The translations under genes were made by a program, and so were the position numbers. Below are positions 33,950 through 43,144 of a stretch of DNA of 64,000 nucleotides, piece by piece. Position 1 is the stretch's first letter. The number at the start of each line of letters is the position of its first letter. The notes beneath the pieces are model-generated. The model saw nothing but the letters and a program-made list of their open reading frames with translations. It ran no database searches and was not told the DNA's origin. Source of the stretch: Bradyrhizobium diazoefficiens (GTDB lineage Bacteria; Pseudomonadota; Alphaproteobacteria; Rhizobiales; Xanthobacteraceae); the NCBI RefSeq assembly GCF_016599855.1, contig NZ_CP067041.1:4464001-4528000 (forward strand), given 5' to 3'.

Positions 33950-34507
33950 TTAGACGCGCCGTGCCGTCACCAGCGAGCACTTCGCCTGATCGGCATTCAC
34001 GTTGACGAATCCGACGGGCACGTGCGCAAAGGTCTTGCGGCTGTTCATGCGGACTGTGTCGGCGAGCAAGCGGCTGCGATCGGTCAGATGACTGCCGTCG
34101 CGCCGCGTGAAAGCGCAGGCGATCTCAAGATCCTTTACGGCATAGTCGTTGTCATTTCGCACGGTGAAGGTCACCAGCGCCTTCGAACCGAGCCCGCCGC
34201 GGCGCCAGGTCTGCGAAGATATTTTCAGCCGATCGAGCGCAGCAGCCTCTGCAGCGGGGGTCTCGGGGGTCGTTGCAGGAGGAACTGGATCGACGCTTGC
34301 GAGCGCCAATTTCGCGGGTTTGATTTGAGCGACATTGCCTTCGGAGGGCGACATCAGCAGCCAGACAGCACCACCAACCGCGAGAGCGGCCAAGAGCCAC
34401 AGCGGGCACCGCTTGGGCCAGACGCTTGTCCAAAGCCCGGAGCGTGCCATCTCCTCGCCATTCCTGACGAAGCTTCCCAGTCCGATCCGGCCAAACCCTT
34501 TGTTCAT
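33950..34507 (-). CDS. Membrane-anchored protein with FxLYD-like extracytoplasmic domain
   Basis: 185 residues. A basic cytoplasmic start is followed by a membrane segment (about 36-54, PLWLLAALAVGGAVWLLM). The external domain (about 90-185) reads SKALVTFTVRNDNDYAVKDL and later FAHVPVGFVNVNADQAKCSL. The pattern of a beta-rich domain with V-R-N-D/N-Y resembles FxLYD/immunoglobulin-like modules. Two Cys residues (EIACAF and AKCSL) may pair. ATG 34450 is a possible shorter start. Function unknown. Confidence 0.68.
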   Translation of the reverse strand: MNKGFGRIGLGSFVRNGEEMARSGLWTSVWPKRCPLWLLAALAVGGAVWLLMSPSEGNVAQIKPAKLALASVDPVPPATTPETPAAEAAALDRLKISSQTWRRGGLGSKALVTFTVRNDNDYAVKDLEIACAFTRRDGSHLTDRSRLLADTVRMNSRKTFAHVPVGFVNVNADQAKCSLVTARRV

Positions 34508-34657
34508 GGGTGTGTCACTCGCCTCTTCTTCAATCCATAAGACGAACTAAGGTTCCCTCACGCGCGCGAATCGCGACTAAGAGCGACGGTAGCGATCGTC
34601 AATCGGGGTCGCTAACATGCGCTGCAACATCGCGAGCGCCCTTCGGGAGGAATTGAA

Positions 34658-35044
34658 ATGCCAGTCGTCGTCACCTGGGATCACGTTCATCTGCGCAGCC
34701 CCGATCCGGAAGCGACCGCGGACTGGCTGCGCGATGTCCTCGGCGGCGAGATCGTGCGCGCGCCGGGGCGCATCGACGTGAACCTCGGCGGCGCAAAGAT
34801 TTTCATCGCGCCACTGGAAGGCGACATCGCCGTCAACCCGCCGCCCCCGCACCCGCATCAGGGCCTCGACCATTTCGGGCTCACGGTCAAGGATATCGAC
34901 GCCGTCGCCGCCGAGATCAAGGCAAAGGGCGTGACGTTCACGCGCGAGCCGACCACGATCCGGCCCGGAGTACGCATCTGCTTCATCCGCGGCCCCGAAG
35001 GCATCTCCATCGAGCTGCTCGAGCGCGACAAGAAGTACACCTGA
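34658..35044 (+). CDS. VOC (glyoxalase/bleomycin-resistance) superfamily protein
   Basis: 128 residues, one complete VOC domain of two beta-alpha-beta-beta-beta modules. Metal-ligand-type residues are His in TWDHVHLRS, His in GLDHFGLTV and Glu in GISIELLER, in the positions seen in VOC dioxygenases and glyoxalase I. AGGAGG lies seven bases before the ATG. The chemistry (lyase, dioxygenase, thiol transfer) cannot be told from sequence; no neighbour suggests a substrate. Confidence 0.9.
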   Translation: MPVVVTWDHVHLRSPDPEATADWLRDVLGGEIVRAPGRIDVNLGGAKIFIAPLEGDIAVNPPPPHPHQGLDHFGLTVKDIDAVAAEIKAKGVTFTREPTTIRPGVRICFIRGPEGISIELLERDKKYT

Positions 35045-35205
35045 TCCTTCAGGGCCTAGGCCTCGTCCGTCATTTTAGTGTCACAGACACCTTTGGTCCG
35101 CAGCGCCCGGCAAGCGAAACTGCCGCGTTGCGCGAGGGGTGGTGCTTTGGCATAAAAGCTTCACCGGCTACGCCATTGGGCGATGGCGGCCGGCCTCGGG
35201 ATGTT

Positions 35206-35559
35206 ATGAAGAACGGCCTCTATTCGATTCACGTGAGCCTGCTCGATGGTCGAGTAGGCAAGGGCAGCGGCGTGATTCTTTTTCGCGACGGCAAGATTCT
35301 TGGCGGCGATGCCTACCTCTATTACACCGGCAGCTACGTGGTGAAGGACGACCACACCTTCAAGGGCGAGGTGCTGGTGCAACGGCACACCACACCGCGC
35401 GGCGACGACAATCCGCTGTTCGGCGGCCCTGCCCCGGTCGGCATCGGTGTCAGCGGGACCTACACAGACACCCGCGCGGAGATGACCGGCACGGCGCTGG
35501 TCGGCAAGGCCAGCCTGATTTTTGGCGCCACCCTGCACAAGCTCACAGAGGCCGACTAG
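35206..35559 (+). CDS. GrlR-like small regulatory-fold protein
   Basis: 117 residues from ATG 35206. The pattern MKNGLYSIHVSLLDG, GSGVILFRDGKILGGDAYLY, YTGSYVVKDDHTFKGEVLV, then SGTYTDTRAEMTGTALVGKA fits the GrlR fold (a lipocalin-like half barrel). The family was named for a negative regulator of type III secretion in enteric pathogens, but most rhizobial members are not linked to it, and no type III gene is visible here. The start is uncertain, as no good ribosome site is present. It is convergent with the PAS kinase. Confidence 0.7.
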   Translation: MKNGLYSIHVSLLDGRVGKGSGVILFRDGKILGGDAYLYYTGSYVVKDDHTFKGEVLVQRHTTPRGDDNPLFGGPAPVGIGVSGTYTDTRAEMTGTALVGKASLIFGATLHKLTEAD

Positions 35560-35567
35560 GGACAGAA

Positions 35568-38276
35568 CTATTCGGCGGCCTGCTCCAGCGGCGCGGTGCG
35601 CGGCAGGATCATATGGATGCGCGTGCCGTCACCCGGCTCGGAATCGAGATCGAGCCGCCCGCCAAGCCGGTTGGTGACAATGCTATAGACGATGTGCAGT
35701 CCGAGACCGGTTCCGCCCTGATCGCGCCGCGTCGTGAAAAACGGGTCGAAGGCGCGACGGCGCACATCGAGGCTCATGCCGCAGCCATTGTCAGAGACGA
35801 TGATCTCGACATTGTCCTTGCCGGATTCGCGCACCTGGATGTCGATGATCCCCGGACGTCCGTCCGGGAAAGCGTGCGCTACCGCATTCAGGAATAGATT
35901 GGTCAGAACTTGGCCGTACGGGCCCGGATAGCTATTCATGGTCAGGTTGGGCTGACACTCGACATTGAGCGTCAGGTTCTGCTTGCGCAGGCCCGGGCGC
36001 AGGCTCATCACCACCTGCTCGGTGAGGTCAGCGAGATCGAAGCTGCGCTGGTCCGAATAGTTTCGGTCCGCCGCGACCTGCTTGAACGACTGGATCAGCT
36101 CCGCTGCGCGGTTGAGATTGGAGACGAGCTGCGAGGACGCATCGCGGCTGGTGTTGAGGTAGTCGTTGAGCGTCGAGCGGCGTAGCTCGCCGCGCTCGAC
36201 TTCGGCGCTGAACATCGCCGTCTTGCGCTCGAGCGCGGAGGCGACGGTCAGACTGATCCCGACCGGATTGTTCACCTCGTGAGCGACGCCGGCGACGAGT
36301 CGCCCGAGTGCCGCGAGCTTTTCCGCCTCGATCAACGAAGCCTGGGTCTCGCGCAGATTGCGCAGCGCGGTCTCGGCGGCGTCCTTGGCCTTGCGCATCT
36401 CCTGCTCGCCGCGCTTGCGCTCGCCAATGTCGAGCGCCACGGTCACGATCCGCTCGATCTGGCCTTCCGCATCGAGCAGCGGCTGCTTGTTGACCAGCCA
36501 TTGCCGCATGTTGCCGGAAGCGTCCTGGTACTCCTCCTCGTAGAAACCCAGCCCCTTGCGGTGCTTGAGCACCCTCTTGTCGTGCTCGTCGGTCTTGGCC
36601 GCGCCGTAGCGCGACATCAGGTCGGCCGTGGTGCGGCCGAGCGCGTCGCCCGGCTCGATGCCGAAGATGCCGGCCATGTAGCGGTTCATCAGCACGTAGC
36701 GGAGATCGCGGTCCTTAACGTTGATGACGGCGGGCACGGTGTCGATGACCTGCTGAAGCAGGCGCCGGCCTTCGGCGATGGCGTCTTCCGCCCGCTTCTG
36801 GTCGGTAATGTCGCGCAGCGTGCCCTCGTAACGGACGATCCTGCCCTGCTCATCCCGTACTCCGGTCGCACTGTCGGAGAGCCAGAGGATGTTGCCGCTG
36901 CGCTGGCGCACCTGGTACTCGAACTCGCGGACCATGCCGTCGCGGTGCATCACCCGCTGGTACTCCTCGCGCGCCTCGGGATCGACATAGATGGTGTGGG
37001 CGATGTCGTTGATGCTGTCGATCAGGTGCTGCGGGCTGTCATATCCCATCATCCGCGCCAGCGCCGGATTGGCGTTGAGGAGATCGCCAGACGGCGTCGT
37101 CACGTAAATGCCGTCGACCGAACCCTCGAACAGCTTGCGATAGCTCTCTTCGGCCAGCCGCTGTTCGGTGAGCGCGCGGACCGCCGCCTCGCGGGCCGTG
37201 TCGGCCTCCTCCAGCGCGCGTCTGAACACCTCGGCGGCACGTGCGATGTCGCCGATCTCGTTGTTGAGGTCGGCCGACGGGATCGACGTATTCTTCTCGC
37301 CCGCCGCAAGGGCGCGAATCGAGCGCGCGATCTGGGCCAGCGGACGCACCGTCCGGCGCACCACGAAGCCTGCGGCAAGGATGCCGATCAACACACCCAT
37401 GCTGCCGAGCACGATACTTTGCCAGCGCGCTTCCGCAAGCGTCCGGGCGAAGTCGCGCGACAGCACATGGCCGCGGCGGTCGCTGACGTCACGGAGCAAT
37501 TCAGTGACACGGCCTATCAAACGACCCTCGGTTCCCAGCACCTCGCGGTCGATATCGGCGATCTGCCGTTCGCGCACGGCGACCGCGCTGATGGCATCGG
37601 CGTAATTGTCCACAGCCGACTTCAACCTGACATCTGCGATCTCCATCGTCCGCATGCTCTGGGCGGCCTGCTCGGCCGCGGACGGATTGCGCGCGAGGAG
37701 CCCAAGCGCGATCCGGCTTTGCGCCTCCGACAGGCGGGCGGCGAGGTCGCGGTCCCCGCTTTCGGAGACCGCCGCATCGAACTGATCGCGCAGCGGCGGC
37801 AACCCGGCGAGTAACTGCGCACGGCGATCGATCAGGGTCGAGATGCGCTCCAGCCCACTGCGGTAAGTCGCAAGCCGCTCGGAGACGCCGTCGATCATAT
37901 CCTGCTGCTCGGGGGCAAGCTCGATGCGGGTCTTCTTGAGGATGTCGCTCAAGGTCGAGGCGGCCTCGCCGACTTGTTTGAACTGGATGCCGGCGCCGGG
38001 ATCGGTAACGAAGTCACGCGCGGCCAGCCGCAAATCGTTCATGCGGCGGTCAATATCTTCCGCGAGATCGCCGACGCTTTGCAGCCGCTGAAGTTCGGCG
38101 AAGGTCGCGTCGATATGCCGGATCGCGATCACGCTGGCGGCCGAGGTGACGATGATCACCGCCAGCACCAGAATGAAGCTGCCGAACGTCATCTGGCCGA
38201 TCGACAGCGAAAACGATCGCTTCGGCGGCGGATTCGGTGGCGTTTCGACAGGCATTGGGACGGGACCGGCCTCCAT
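35568..38276 (-). CDS. Large membrane sensor histidine kinase with HAMP and two PAS domains
   Basis: 902 residues (ATG 38255 is an alternative start). The first membrane segment is near 28-52; a periplasmic helical domain of about 235 residues follows, then a second membrane segment near 288-310 and HAMP (RTVRPLAQIARSIRALAAGE). PAS 1 spans about 380-490, with FEGSVDGIYVTTPSGDLLNA, and PAS 2 about 505-620, with VIDTVPAVINVKDRDLRYV. After a coiled coil comes the H-box AALGRLVAGVAHEVNNPVGI (His near 665), then NLFLNAVAHAF, DNGCGMS and GTGLGLHIVYSI. No receiver is attached and no regulator gene is adjacent, so its partner must be elsewhere. Confidence 0.94.
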   Translation of the reverse strand: MEAGPVPMPVETPPNPPPKRSFSLSIGQMTFGSFILVLAVIIVTSAASVIAIRHIDATFAELQRLQSVGDLAEDIDRRMNDLRLAARDFVTDPGAGIQFKQVGEAASTLSDILKKTRIELAPEQQDMIDGVSERLATYRSGLERISTLIDRRAQLLAGLPPLRDQFDAAVSESGDRDLAARLSEAQSRIALGLLARNPSAAEQAAQSMRTMEIADVRLKSAVDNYADAISAVAVRERQIADIDREVLGTEGRLIGRVTELLRDVSDRRGHVLSRDFARTLAEARWQSIVLGSMGVLIGILAAGFVVRRTVRPLAQIARSIRALAAGEKNTSIPSADLNNEIGDIARAAEVFRRALEEADTAREAAVRALTEQRLAEESYRKLFEGSVDGIYVTTPSGDLLNANPALARMMGYDSPQHLIDSINDIAHTIYVDPEAREEYQRVMHRDGMVREFEYQVRQRSGNILWLSDSATGVRDEQGRIVRYEGTLRDITDQKRAEDAIAEGRRLLQQVIDTVPAVINVKDRDLRYVLMNRYMAGIFGIEPGDALGRTTADLMSRYGAAKTDEHDKRVLKHRKGLGFYEEEYQDASGNMRQWLVNKQPLLDAEGQIERIVTVALDIGERKRGEQEMRKAKDAAETALRNLRETQASLIEAEKLAALGRLVAGVAHEVNNPVGISLTVASALERKTAMFSAEVERGELRRSTLNDYLNTSRDASSQLVSNLNRAAELIQSFKQVAADRNYSDQRSFDLADLTEQVVMSLRPGLRKQNLTLNVECQPNLTMNSYPGPYGQVLTNLFLNAVAHAFPDGRPGIIDIQVRESGKDNVEIIVSDNGCGMSLDVRRRAFDPFFTTRRDQGGTGLGLHIVYSIVTNRLGGRLDLDSEPGDGTRIHMILPRTAPLEQAAE

Positions 38277-38345
38277 ACGCGTCCAATATACGCTGTATCG
38301 CCCCTCCGGGGGAACATGCCTCCGGCGGCCGGAACGGGCCGTTTT

Positions 38346-39269
38346 TCACGATGGTTTAGCCACGGTCGGCCGCCGGGCCGCGATCGTCATGGTGGCGACG
38401 CCGAGGACGACGCAAGCAAGGCCGATCCAGGCCGTCTGGCTCAGGGTTTCACCGAGGAAGACGACGCTGATGGCGACCCCGATTGGCACCCGCAGATAGG
38501 CCTGCGCGGTGGTGCCGACCGAGCCAAGTGTCTGGATCAGGCGGAAATAGATCGCGAACGCGGCCGCGGTCGAGAACACCGCAAGCGCGAGCAGCGCCAG
38601 GACCGAGCTCAGCGAGGGCGAGAGCGCCCAGGGCTGCTCGACGACCAGCGAGGTCGGGATCAGGACAGCCGCGCCCGCCAGCAGCGAGCCTGCGGCCGGC
38701 GCCATCGGATCGAGGCCATTGAAGCTGCGGCCGAAGATCGCGGCGCAAGCGTAGCAGATGGTGGCGGCGACGATGGCGGCTTCCGGGACGAAGCCGCTGC
38801 CAAGATCGTGGAACGCATCGACGCCGACGATCAGCAGGATGCCGGCCATGCCGGCGATCACGCCGAACAGCTTTCGCGGGGTCGTCGCCTCGTGGCGGGT
38901 GACAATCGCCGTCAGCAGGAACGTGAAGATCGGCGCGACCGAGTTGAGGACCGTGGCGAGCGCGGCATCGACATGGCGCTCGCCCCAGGCGATTAGGGTC
39001 CAGGGGATCACGCTGTTGAGCACGGCCTGGAACGCGAAGCGTTGCCACGTTGCCGGGTCCGCCGGCATCTTGATGCCCCTCGCCCGCATGATGACGAGCA
39101 GGAGCAAGCCGGCGATCGTGGTGCGCGCCGCGATCAGCGTGATCGGCGGGATGGTGGCGACGCCGAGCTTGATGAAGGTGTAGGAGCCGCCCCAGAGCGT
39201 TGCCAGCGCGACCAGCAGCGTCAGCTCGACGGCGATGTTGGTGTCCTGCCGGTTGTCCATCGGATGCAT
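38346..39269 (-). CDS. EamA/DMT family permease
   Basis: 307 residues with ten membrane segments and two EamA repeats. LLVALATLWGGSYTFIKLGV opens the first repeat and FGVIAGMAGILLIVGVDAF closes it; the second ends VFLGETLSQTAWIGLACVVL. It starts at ATG 39269 or ATG 39260; neither has a strong ribosome site. A general exporter of small metabolites is likely. It is the third EamA protein in this window. Confidence 0.9.
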   Translation of the reverse strand: MHPMDNRQDTNIAVELTLLVALATLWGGSYTFIKLGVATIPPITLIAARTTIAGLLLLVIMRARGIKMPADPATWQRFAFQAVLNSVIPWTLIAWGERHVDAALATVLNSVAPIFTFLLTAIVTRHEATTPRKLFGVIAGMAGILLIVGVDAFHDLGSGFVPEAAIVAATICYACAAIFGRSFNGLDPMAPAAGSLLAGAAVLIPTSLVVEQPWALSPSLSSVLALLALAVFSTAAAFAIYFRLIQTLGSVGTTAQAYLRVPIGVAISVVFLGETLSQTAWIGLACVVLGVATMTIAARRPTVAKPS

Positions 39270-39339
39270 CCGTCCATTCGCGATGAACGGAATCTAGCGC
39301 GTCCGCAGTCGTCGATACTTCGCTTCTTGTCGAAGTGTC

Positions 39340-40134
39340 CTAGCCGACCGCGCCGACCTCGAACACCTCGCCGTCATAGCCGCCCTCGCGGGGAATGCGG
39401 AGTTGGCGGCCAGTTTCGGTCTTGGTCATGACCGGCATCACCGTGACGATCGGCATGCTGCGGGCATGGTCGAGCGCAGCGCTCACGCTGTCCTGCTTGG
39501 CGAGCCGGATCAGATTGCGCGTGGTCGGGAAGGGTAGTTTGAAGCGGCCGCTCTCGCCGCCCTCGACCGCTTCGCGCGGCGACACCCAGATCGAGTCGGT
39601 CGACTCACGGCCATCATGGGCGCCGAGCTGGTCGGGCGGCGCTGCCGCGAGGAAGAACCAGGTATCGAAACGCTTCGGCATGCCCTCTGGTGTGATCCAG
39701 TGCGCGTAAGGCACGAGCGTGTCGAGCGCGAGCTGGAGATTGTTGTCGGCTAGAATGCTCAGGAAGCTGAGCTTGTGCTCGTTGAGCGCGACGCGATTCG
39801 CATCGGCGATCTCGCCGGCGCGCTTGGCATCAACAGGTGTGTTCGAGCCGTTCGAACGCGCCAGCAGGATGCCGCTTTCCTCAAACGTCTCGCGGATGGC
39901 GGCGATGCGGAAGCCGCGCTCCGCTTCGCTGAGGCCCTCGCCGCCCGAATACAGGTCGGAGCGGGCGACAATCTCCTTGTCGCCGCCATCGACGCTGCCG
40001 CCCGGAAACACCAGCGCGCCCGAGTTGAACTCGATCTGATGATGGCGGACCATCATGAAGACTTCCATCTCCCTCGCGCCATCGCGCAGCAGGAGGATGG
40101 TCGAGGCCGGGCGTGATACAGCGGTCTCGGGCAT
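39340..40134 (-). CDS. Nudix hydrolase, NUDT7/19-like
   Basis: 264 residues. The Nudix box is present in split form: VFPGGSVDGGDKE, then about 25 extra residues, then RETFEESGILLA, which matches the REUXEEXGU half. A long insertion in the box is a mark of the NUDT19 group, whose known members hydrolyse CoA and acyl-CoA. It is the last gene of the acyl-CoA operon, four bases after the DapA-like gene, which supports a CoA-recycling or housekeeping role (inference). The fold continues with SDSIWVSPREAV-type strand-helix segments. Confidence 0.85.
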   Translation of the reverse strand: MPETAVSRPASTILLLRDGAREMEVFMMVRHHQIEFNSGALVFPGGSVDGGDKEIVARSDLYSGGEGLSEAERGFRIAAIRETFEESGILLARSNGSNTPVDAKRAGEIADANRVALNEHKLSFLSILADNNLQLALDTLVPYAHWITPEGMPKRFDTWFFLAAAPPDQLGAHDGRESTDSIWVSPREAVEGGESGRFKLPFPTTRNLIRLAKQDSVSAALDHARSMPIVTVMPVMTKTETGRQLRIPREGGYDGEVFEVGAVG

Positions 40135-40138
40135 TCAA

Positions 40139-41092
40139 CTAACCTGCGGCGCTGGATTGCGGACCGAGATTGGCGCGCTTGTCGAAACGGGCGACGCGCG
40201 ACAGCAGGTAATCGACCTCCGCCTTCGCCGTCGGGGTGATGGTCGCGCCGGGCTTGCGCTGCGCACTGGAGGCGATGATGCCGCGCTTTTGCAGCACGTA
40301 TTTGCGCACCGTCAGGCCGACGCCCGGCTGCTGCTCATAGCGGATCAGCGGCAGATGCGCGTCGAACAGGTCATGCGCGGTGTCGCGCTTGCCGGCCTTG
40401 GAGAGGTTGACGACGTCGATCAGAAGCTCGGGGAACGCGTAGCCGGTCATGGCACCGTCCGCGCCACGCTCCATCTCGAAGTCCAGGAATGTACCGCCAT
40501 TGCCGCAGAGGATCGAGAGCGGGCGCACCGAGCCGTCCTTCTGGAAATTACGCAGTGTCGTGATCTTCTCCAGCCCGGGCCAGTCCTCGTGCTTGAGCAT
40601 CACGCAGTTCGCATTGTCCATGACGATCTTGCGGATCACGGCGGGGGTGAACACCACCGACAGCGTCAGCGGATAGTCCTGGAGCACCCACGGCACGTCG
40701 GGACCGATCGCTTCCGCCGCCTGCTTGAAATAGCCTACGATCTGGTCGTCGGTGCGAAGCGACGGCGGCGGCGCGATCATGACGCCGGCCGCACCTGCGT
40801 CCATCGAGGCCTTCGCCAGCGAGCGCATGGTGGCAAAACCCGGCGCGGAAACGCCGACGATCACCTGCATCTTCCTGGCGCGCTTGACGTAGCGCACCGC
40901 GACCTGCTCGGCCTCGGCGGCATCTAACTTCGGCGCTTCACCGAGGATGCCGAGCACCGTGACGCCGTCGCAGCCGACCTCCTCGTAGAAATCGGTCAGG
41001 CGGTCGATCGAGCGCTCGTCGATCCGGCCATCGTCGTGGAACGGCGTCGGCGCGATTGCGAAGGTGCCCTTGGCATCGGCGGTGAGTTTCAT
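40139..41092 (-). CDS. DapA-family (beta/alpha)8 aldolase, probably not lysine pathway
   Basis: 317 residues. The Schiff-base Lys is in CVMLKHEDWPG (near 165) and the catalytic Tyr in LQDYPLTLS (near 140). The usual GTTGE motif is GILGEAPKL, so the Thr pair that assists dihydrodipicolinate synthase is absent. This points to a keto-acid aldolase or dehydratase of the DapA superfamily rather than lysine synthesis. It lies between the SDR and Nudix genes of the acyl-CoA operon, with four bases to the next gene. Substrate unknown. Confidence 0.86.
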   Translation of the reverse strand: MKLTADAKGTFAIAPTPFHDDGRIDERSIDRLTDFYEEVGCDGVTVLGILGEAPKLDAAEAEQVAVRYVKRARKMQVIVGVSAPGFATMRSLAKASMDAGAAGVMIAPPPSLRTDDQIVGYFKQAAEAIGPDVPWVLQDYPLTLSVVFTPAVIRKIVMDNANCVMLKHEDWPGLEKITTLRNFQKDGSVRPLSILCGNGGTFLDFEMERGADGAMTGYAFPELLIDVVNLSKAGKRDTAHDLFDAHLPLIRYEQQPGVGLTVRKYVLQKRGIIASSAQRKPGATITPTAKAEVDYLLSRVARFDKRANLGPQSSAAG

Positions 41093-41113
41093 AAGTGCTC
41101 TATCCTCTTGTTC

Positions 41114-41191
41114 GTCGTTCCGGGGCGGCTCGCAGAGCCGAACCCGGAATCTCGAGATTCCGGGTTCATGCTTCGCATGCCCCGGAACGAC
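41114..41191. repeat. Nested dispersed palindrome (copy A)
   Basis: Outer arms GTCGTTCCGGGGC (41114-41126) and GCCCCGGAACGAC (41179-41191) are exact complements, and 41140-41167 is itself a perfect 28-bp palindrome centred on CTCGAG. A degenerate copy lies at 55199-55271. It separates the DapA-like and SDR genes within the operon. Confidence 0.88.
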
Positions 41192-41197
41192 AGTGAA

Positions 41198-42076
41198 TCA
41201 GAATCGCCGCGCGCCCATCTTGATCTGCTCCTCGGAGAAGAAGATCTCCTTGGCATGATCGACGATATCCTGGGGCTTCCAGCCCGCATGCGGCGGTTTC
41301 CAGCCTTCCATCTCCATCATCCGCATTTCGCGCACGCCGCGGGGCCCGGATACGCCCAACACCTTGCCGGTCTGGTCGCCCGACAAATCGCTGACCATGT
41401 ATAGCACGGCCGGTGCGATGCCGTCCGGCCCCAGCGCCGCCGAGGGGTTCTCCTTATAGCGGGGCAGGTCTGCGGTCATGCGGGTCAACGCGCCCGGCGC
41501 CAGCGTCCAGATCCGGATGTTGTACTTGCGGCCCTCGATCGCCAGCACGTTGGACAGACCCCAGATGCCGCCCTTGGCGGCTCCATAGTTGGTCTGGCCG
41601 AAATTGCCGATCAGCCCCGAGGTCGACGAGGTGTTGACGATGACGCCGCCGCCATTGTCCCGCATCCAGCGAAACACCGGCAGGGTGCAACAAAAAGTGC
41701 CTTTCAGGTGCACCTTGATCACCTTGTCCCAGTCGGACTCCGATGCCTTGTGAAAGGTCTGGTCGCGCAGGATGCCGGCATTGTTGACCAGGATGTCGGC
41801 GCGGCCAAAATGCTTGATGGCGTCGTCGAACACCGACTGGCCGCCCTCCATGGTGGAGATATCGGCACCATTGGCAACGGCCTTGCCGCCCTCGGCTTTG
41901 ATCGCGTCCACCACCTGCTGGGCCATGGAAGTGTCGGCGCCGGAGCCGTCACGTGGACCGCCGAGGTCGTTGACGACGATCGAGGCCCCTTCCCGCGCGA
42001 ACAGTTTGGCGTAGGCCTCACCAAGCCCCCCGCCCGCACCGGTGATCAGCGCAACCTTGCCGTCGAGTAGTCCCAT
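41198..42076 (-). CDS. SDR of the MFE-2 (3-hydroxyacyl-CoA dehydrogenase) type
   Basis: 292 residues. NAD loop TGAGGGLGEAYAKLFAREG, then NDLGGPRDGSG, NNAGILRDQTFHK (a strong marker of peroxisomal multifunctional enzyme type 2), catalytic Ser in NTSSTSGLIGNFGQ and Tyr/Lys in YGAAKGGI. The C-terminal extension (about 250-292) with PHAGWKPQDIVDHAKEIFF is longer than a plain SDR. It is upstream of the DapA-like gene and downstream of the MaoC-type hydratase in one operon, so (R)-3-hydroxyacyl-CoA oxidation is the likely step. Confidence 0.9.
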   Translation of the reverse strand: MGLLDGKVALITGAGGGLGEAYAKLFAREGASIVVNDLGGPRDGSGADTSMAQQVVDAIKAEGGKAVANGADISTMEGGQSVFDDAIKHFGRADILVNNAGILRDQTFHKASESDWDKVIKVHLKGTFCCTLPVFRWMRDNGGGVIVNTSSTSGLIGNFGQTNYGAAKGGIWGLSNVLAIEGRKYNIRIWTLAPGALTRMTADLPRYKENPSAALGPDGIAPAVLYMVSDLSGDQTGKVLGVSGPRGVREMRMMEMEGWKPPHAGWKPQDIVDHAKEIFFSEEQIKMGARRF

Positions 42077-42106
42077 GGTGGCTTCTCCCTGCTTTGTTTC
42101 TCTTCA

Positions 42107-42236
42107 CCTCGCCCCGCTTGCGGGGAGAGGTCGGATCGCCCTTGCGATCCGGGTGAGGGGGTACAGGTCTCAAAACCGTCTCGGCTCGTGGTGAGAGCCC
42201 CTCACCCCGCCCTCTCCCCGCAAGAGCGGGGCGAGG
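42107..42236. repeat. Dispersed inverted repeat with C/G-rich arms
   Basis: CCTCGCCCCGCTTGCGGGGA at 42107 pairs with TCCCCGCAAGAGCGGGGCG up to 42236, and GGTGAGGGG near 42151 pairs with CCCCTCACC near 42199. This is the double-hairpin form common between rhizobial genes. It lies within the operon, between hydratase and SDR genes. Confidence 0.8.
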
Positions 42237-42259
42237 GAGACGACGGCCGTCGCGTGTTG

Positions 42260-43120
42260 CTAACCCAGCACCGTCTTGCCGTTTTTGATCACGGTGACGC
42301 CACGCGACTTCACCTTGGCTTCGAACGAGATCGTGTCGCCGTCCTTCCAGAGGTCCATGGTCACGGTCTCGCCGGGATAGACCGGCGAGGAGAACCGCGC
42401 GACGTGCCGGCGGAACGCGCTCGCATCGTAATCCGCATAGGTCTGGAGCACGCCACGGCAGGTGATGCCGTAGGTGCACATGCCGTGCAGGATCGGGCGA
42501 GGGAAGCCAGCCTTCTTGGCGAATTCGGGATCGGAGTGCAGAGGGTTGCGGTCGCCGCAGAGGCGATAGACCAGCGCCTGGTCGGGGCGCGTGGTGATGT
42601 CGATCGTCTTGTCGGGGCTGCGCGACGGCATCGCGTGCGGGTCGGGCTGGGTCAGGTTCGGCCCGCCGAAACCGCCGTCGCCGCGGGCAAAGCGCGAGGC
42701 AACGAGCGTTGCCAGCTTCTCGCCCTTCTCGTTCTTGAGCACGGTCTGGTGGCTGATGACGACACCCTTGTCCTTGCCCTTATCGTAGACCTCGACCACC
42801 GACGAGTCGGCGGTGATGTTGGCGGCGACCGGCAGCGGCTGATGGAAGGTGATGTCGCGCTCGCCGTCGACCACCATGACGCGGTTGAGATTCATCTCGC
42901 CCGGCCCCGCGCCCCACGCCGCGACGGAGGCAAACGTCGGCACCACCTTCAGCGGCCGCGGCGTCAGCGTGCCCTCGTTGACGAAGGCGAGCTCGTTCTC
43001 GTCCATGGGATCGGCGCCGAGGCCGATGCCGTAGGCGTAGAGCATCACCTCGCGATCGCCGTAGGTGTATTTCTGGCCGATATTTTTGAGCCCCTTGAGC
43101 TCTTCGTATCTGGCGGACAT
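42260..43120 (-). CDS. MaoC-type enoyl-CoA hydratase 2 (MFE-2 type)
   Basis: 286 residues with two hot-dog domains. The catalytic hydratase-2 motif is in the second: YRLCGDRNPLHSDPEFAKKA, with Asp and His three to five residues apart, followed by PRPILHGMCTYG. The first domain starts with QKYTYGDREVMLYAYGIGLG. Members hydrate trans-2-enoyl-CoA to (R)-3-hydroxyacyl-CoA. It lies between the DUF35 gene and the MFE-2-type SDR, so together they make the two activities of a split multifunctional enzyme. Confidence 0.92.
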   Translation of the reverse strand: MSARYEELKGLKNIGQKYTYGDREVMLYAYGIGLGADPMDENELAFVNEGTLTPRPLKVVPTFASVAAWGAGPGEMNLNRVMVVDGERDITFHQPLPVAANITADSSVVEVYDKGKDKGVVISHQTVLKNEKGEKLATLVASRFARGDGGFGGPNLTQPDPHAMPSRSPDKTIDITTRPDQALVYRLCGDRNPLHSDPEFAKKAGFPRPILHGMCTYGITCRGVLQTYADYDASAFRRHVARFSSPVYPGETVTMDLWKDGDTISFEAKVKSRGVTVIKNGKTVLG

Positions 43121-43144
43121 TTTGCTTGTTTCCTCCGGTGGTTC

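Noticed and set aside
36279..37814. A 511-codon plus-strand frame opposite the PAS kinase
   Set aside because: The PAS, HAMP and kinase domains on the minus strand explain this region fully.
35568..38276. Treating the PAS kinase as hybrid
   Set aside because: No receiver domain follows the ATPase domain; the protein ends soon after it.
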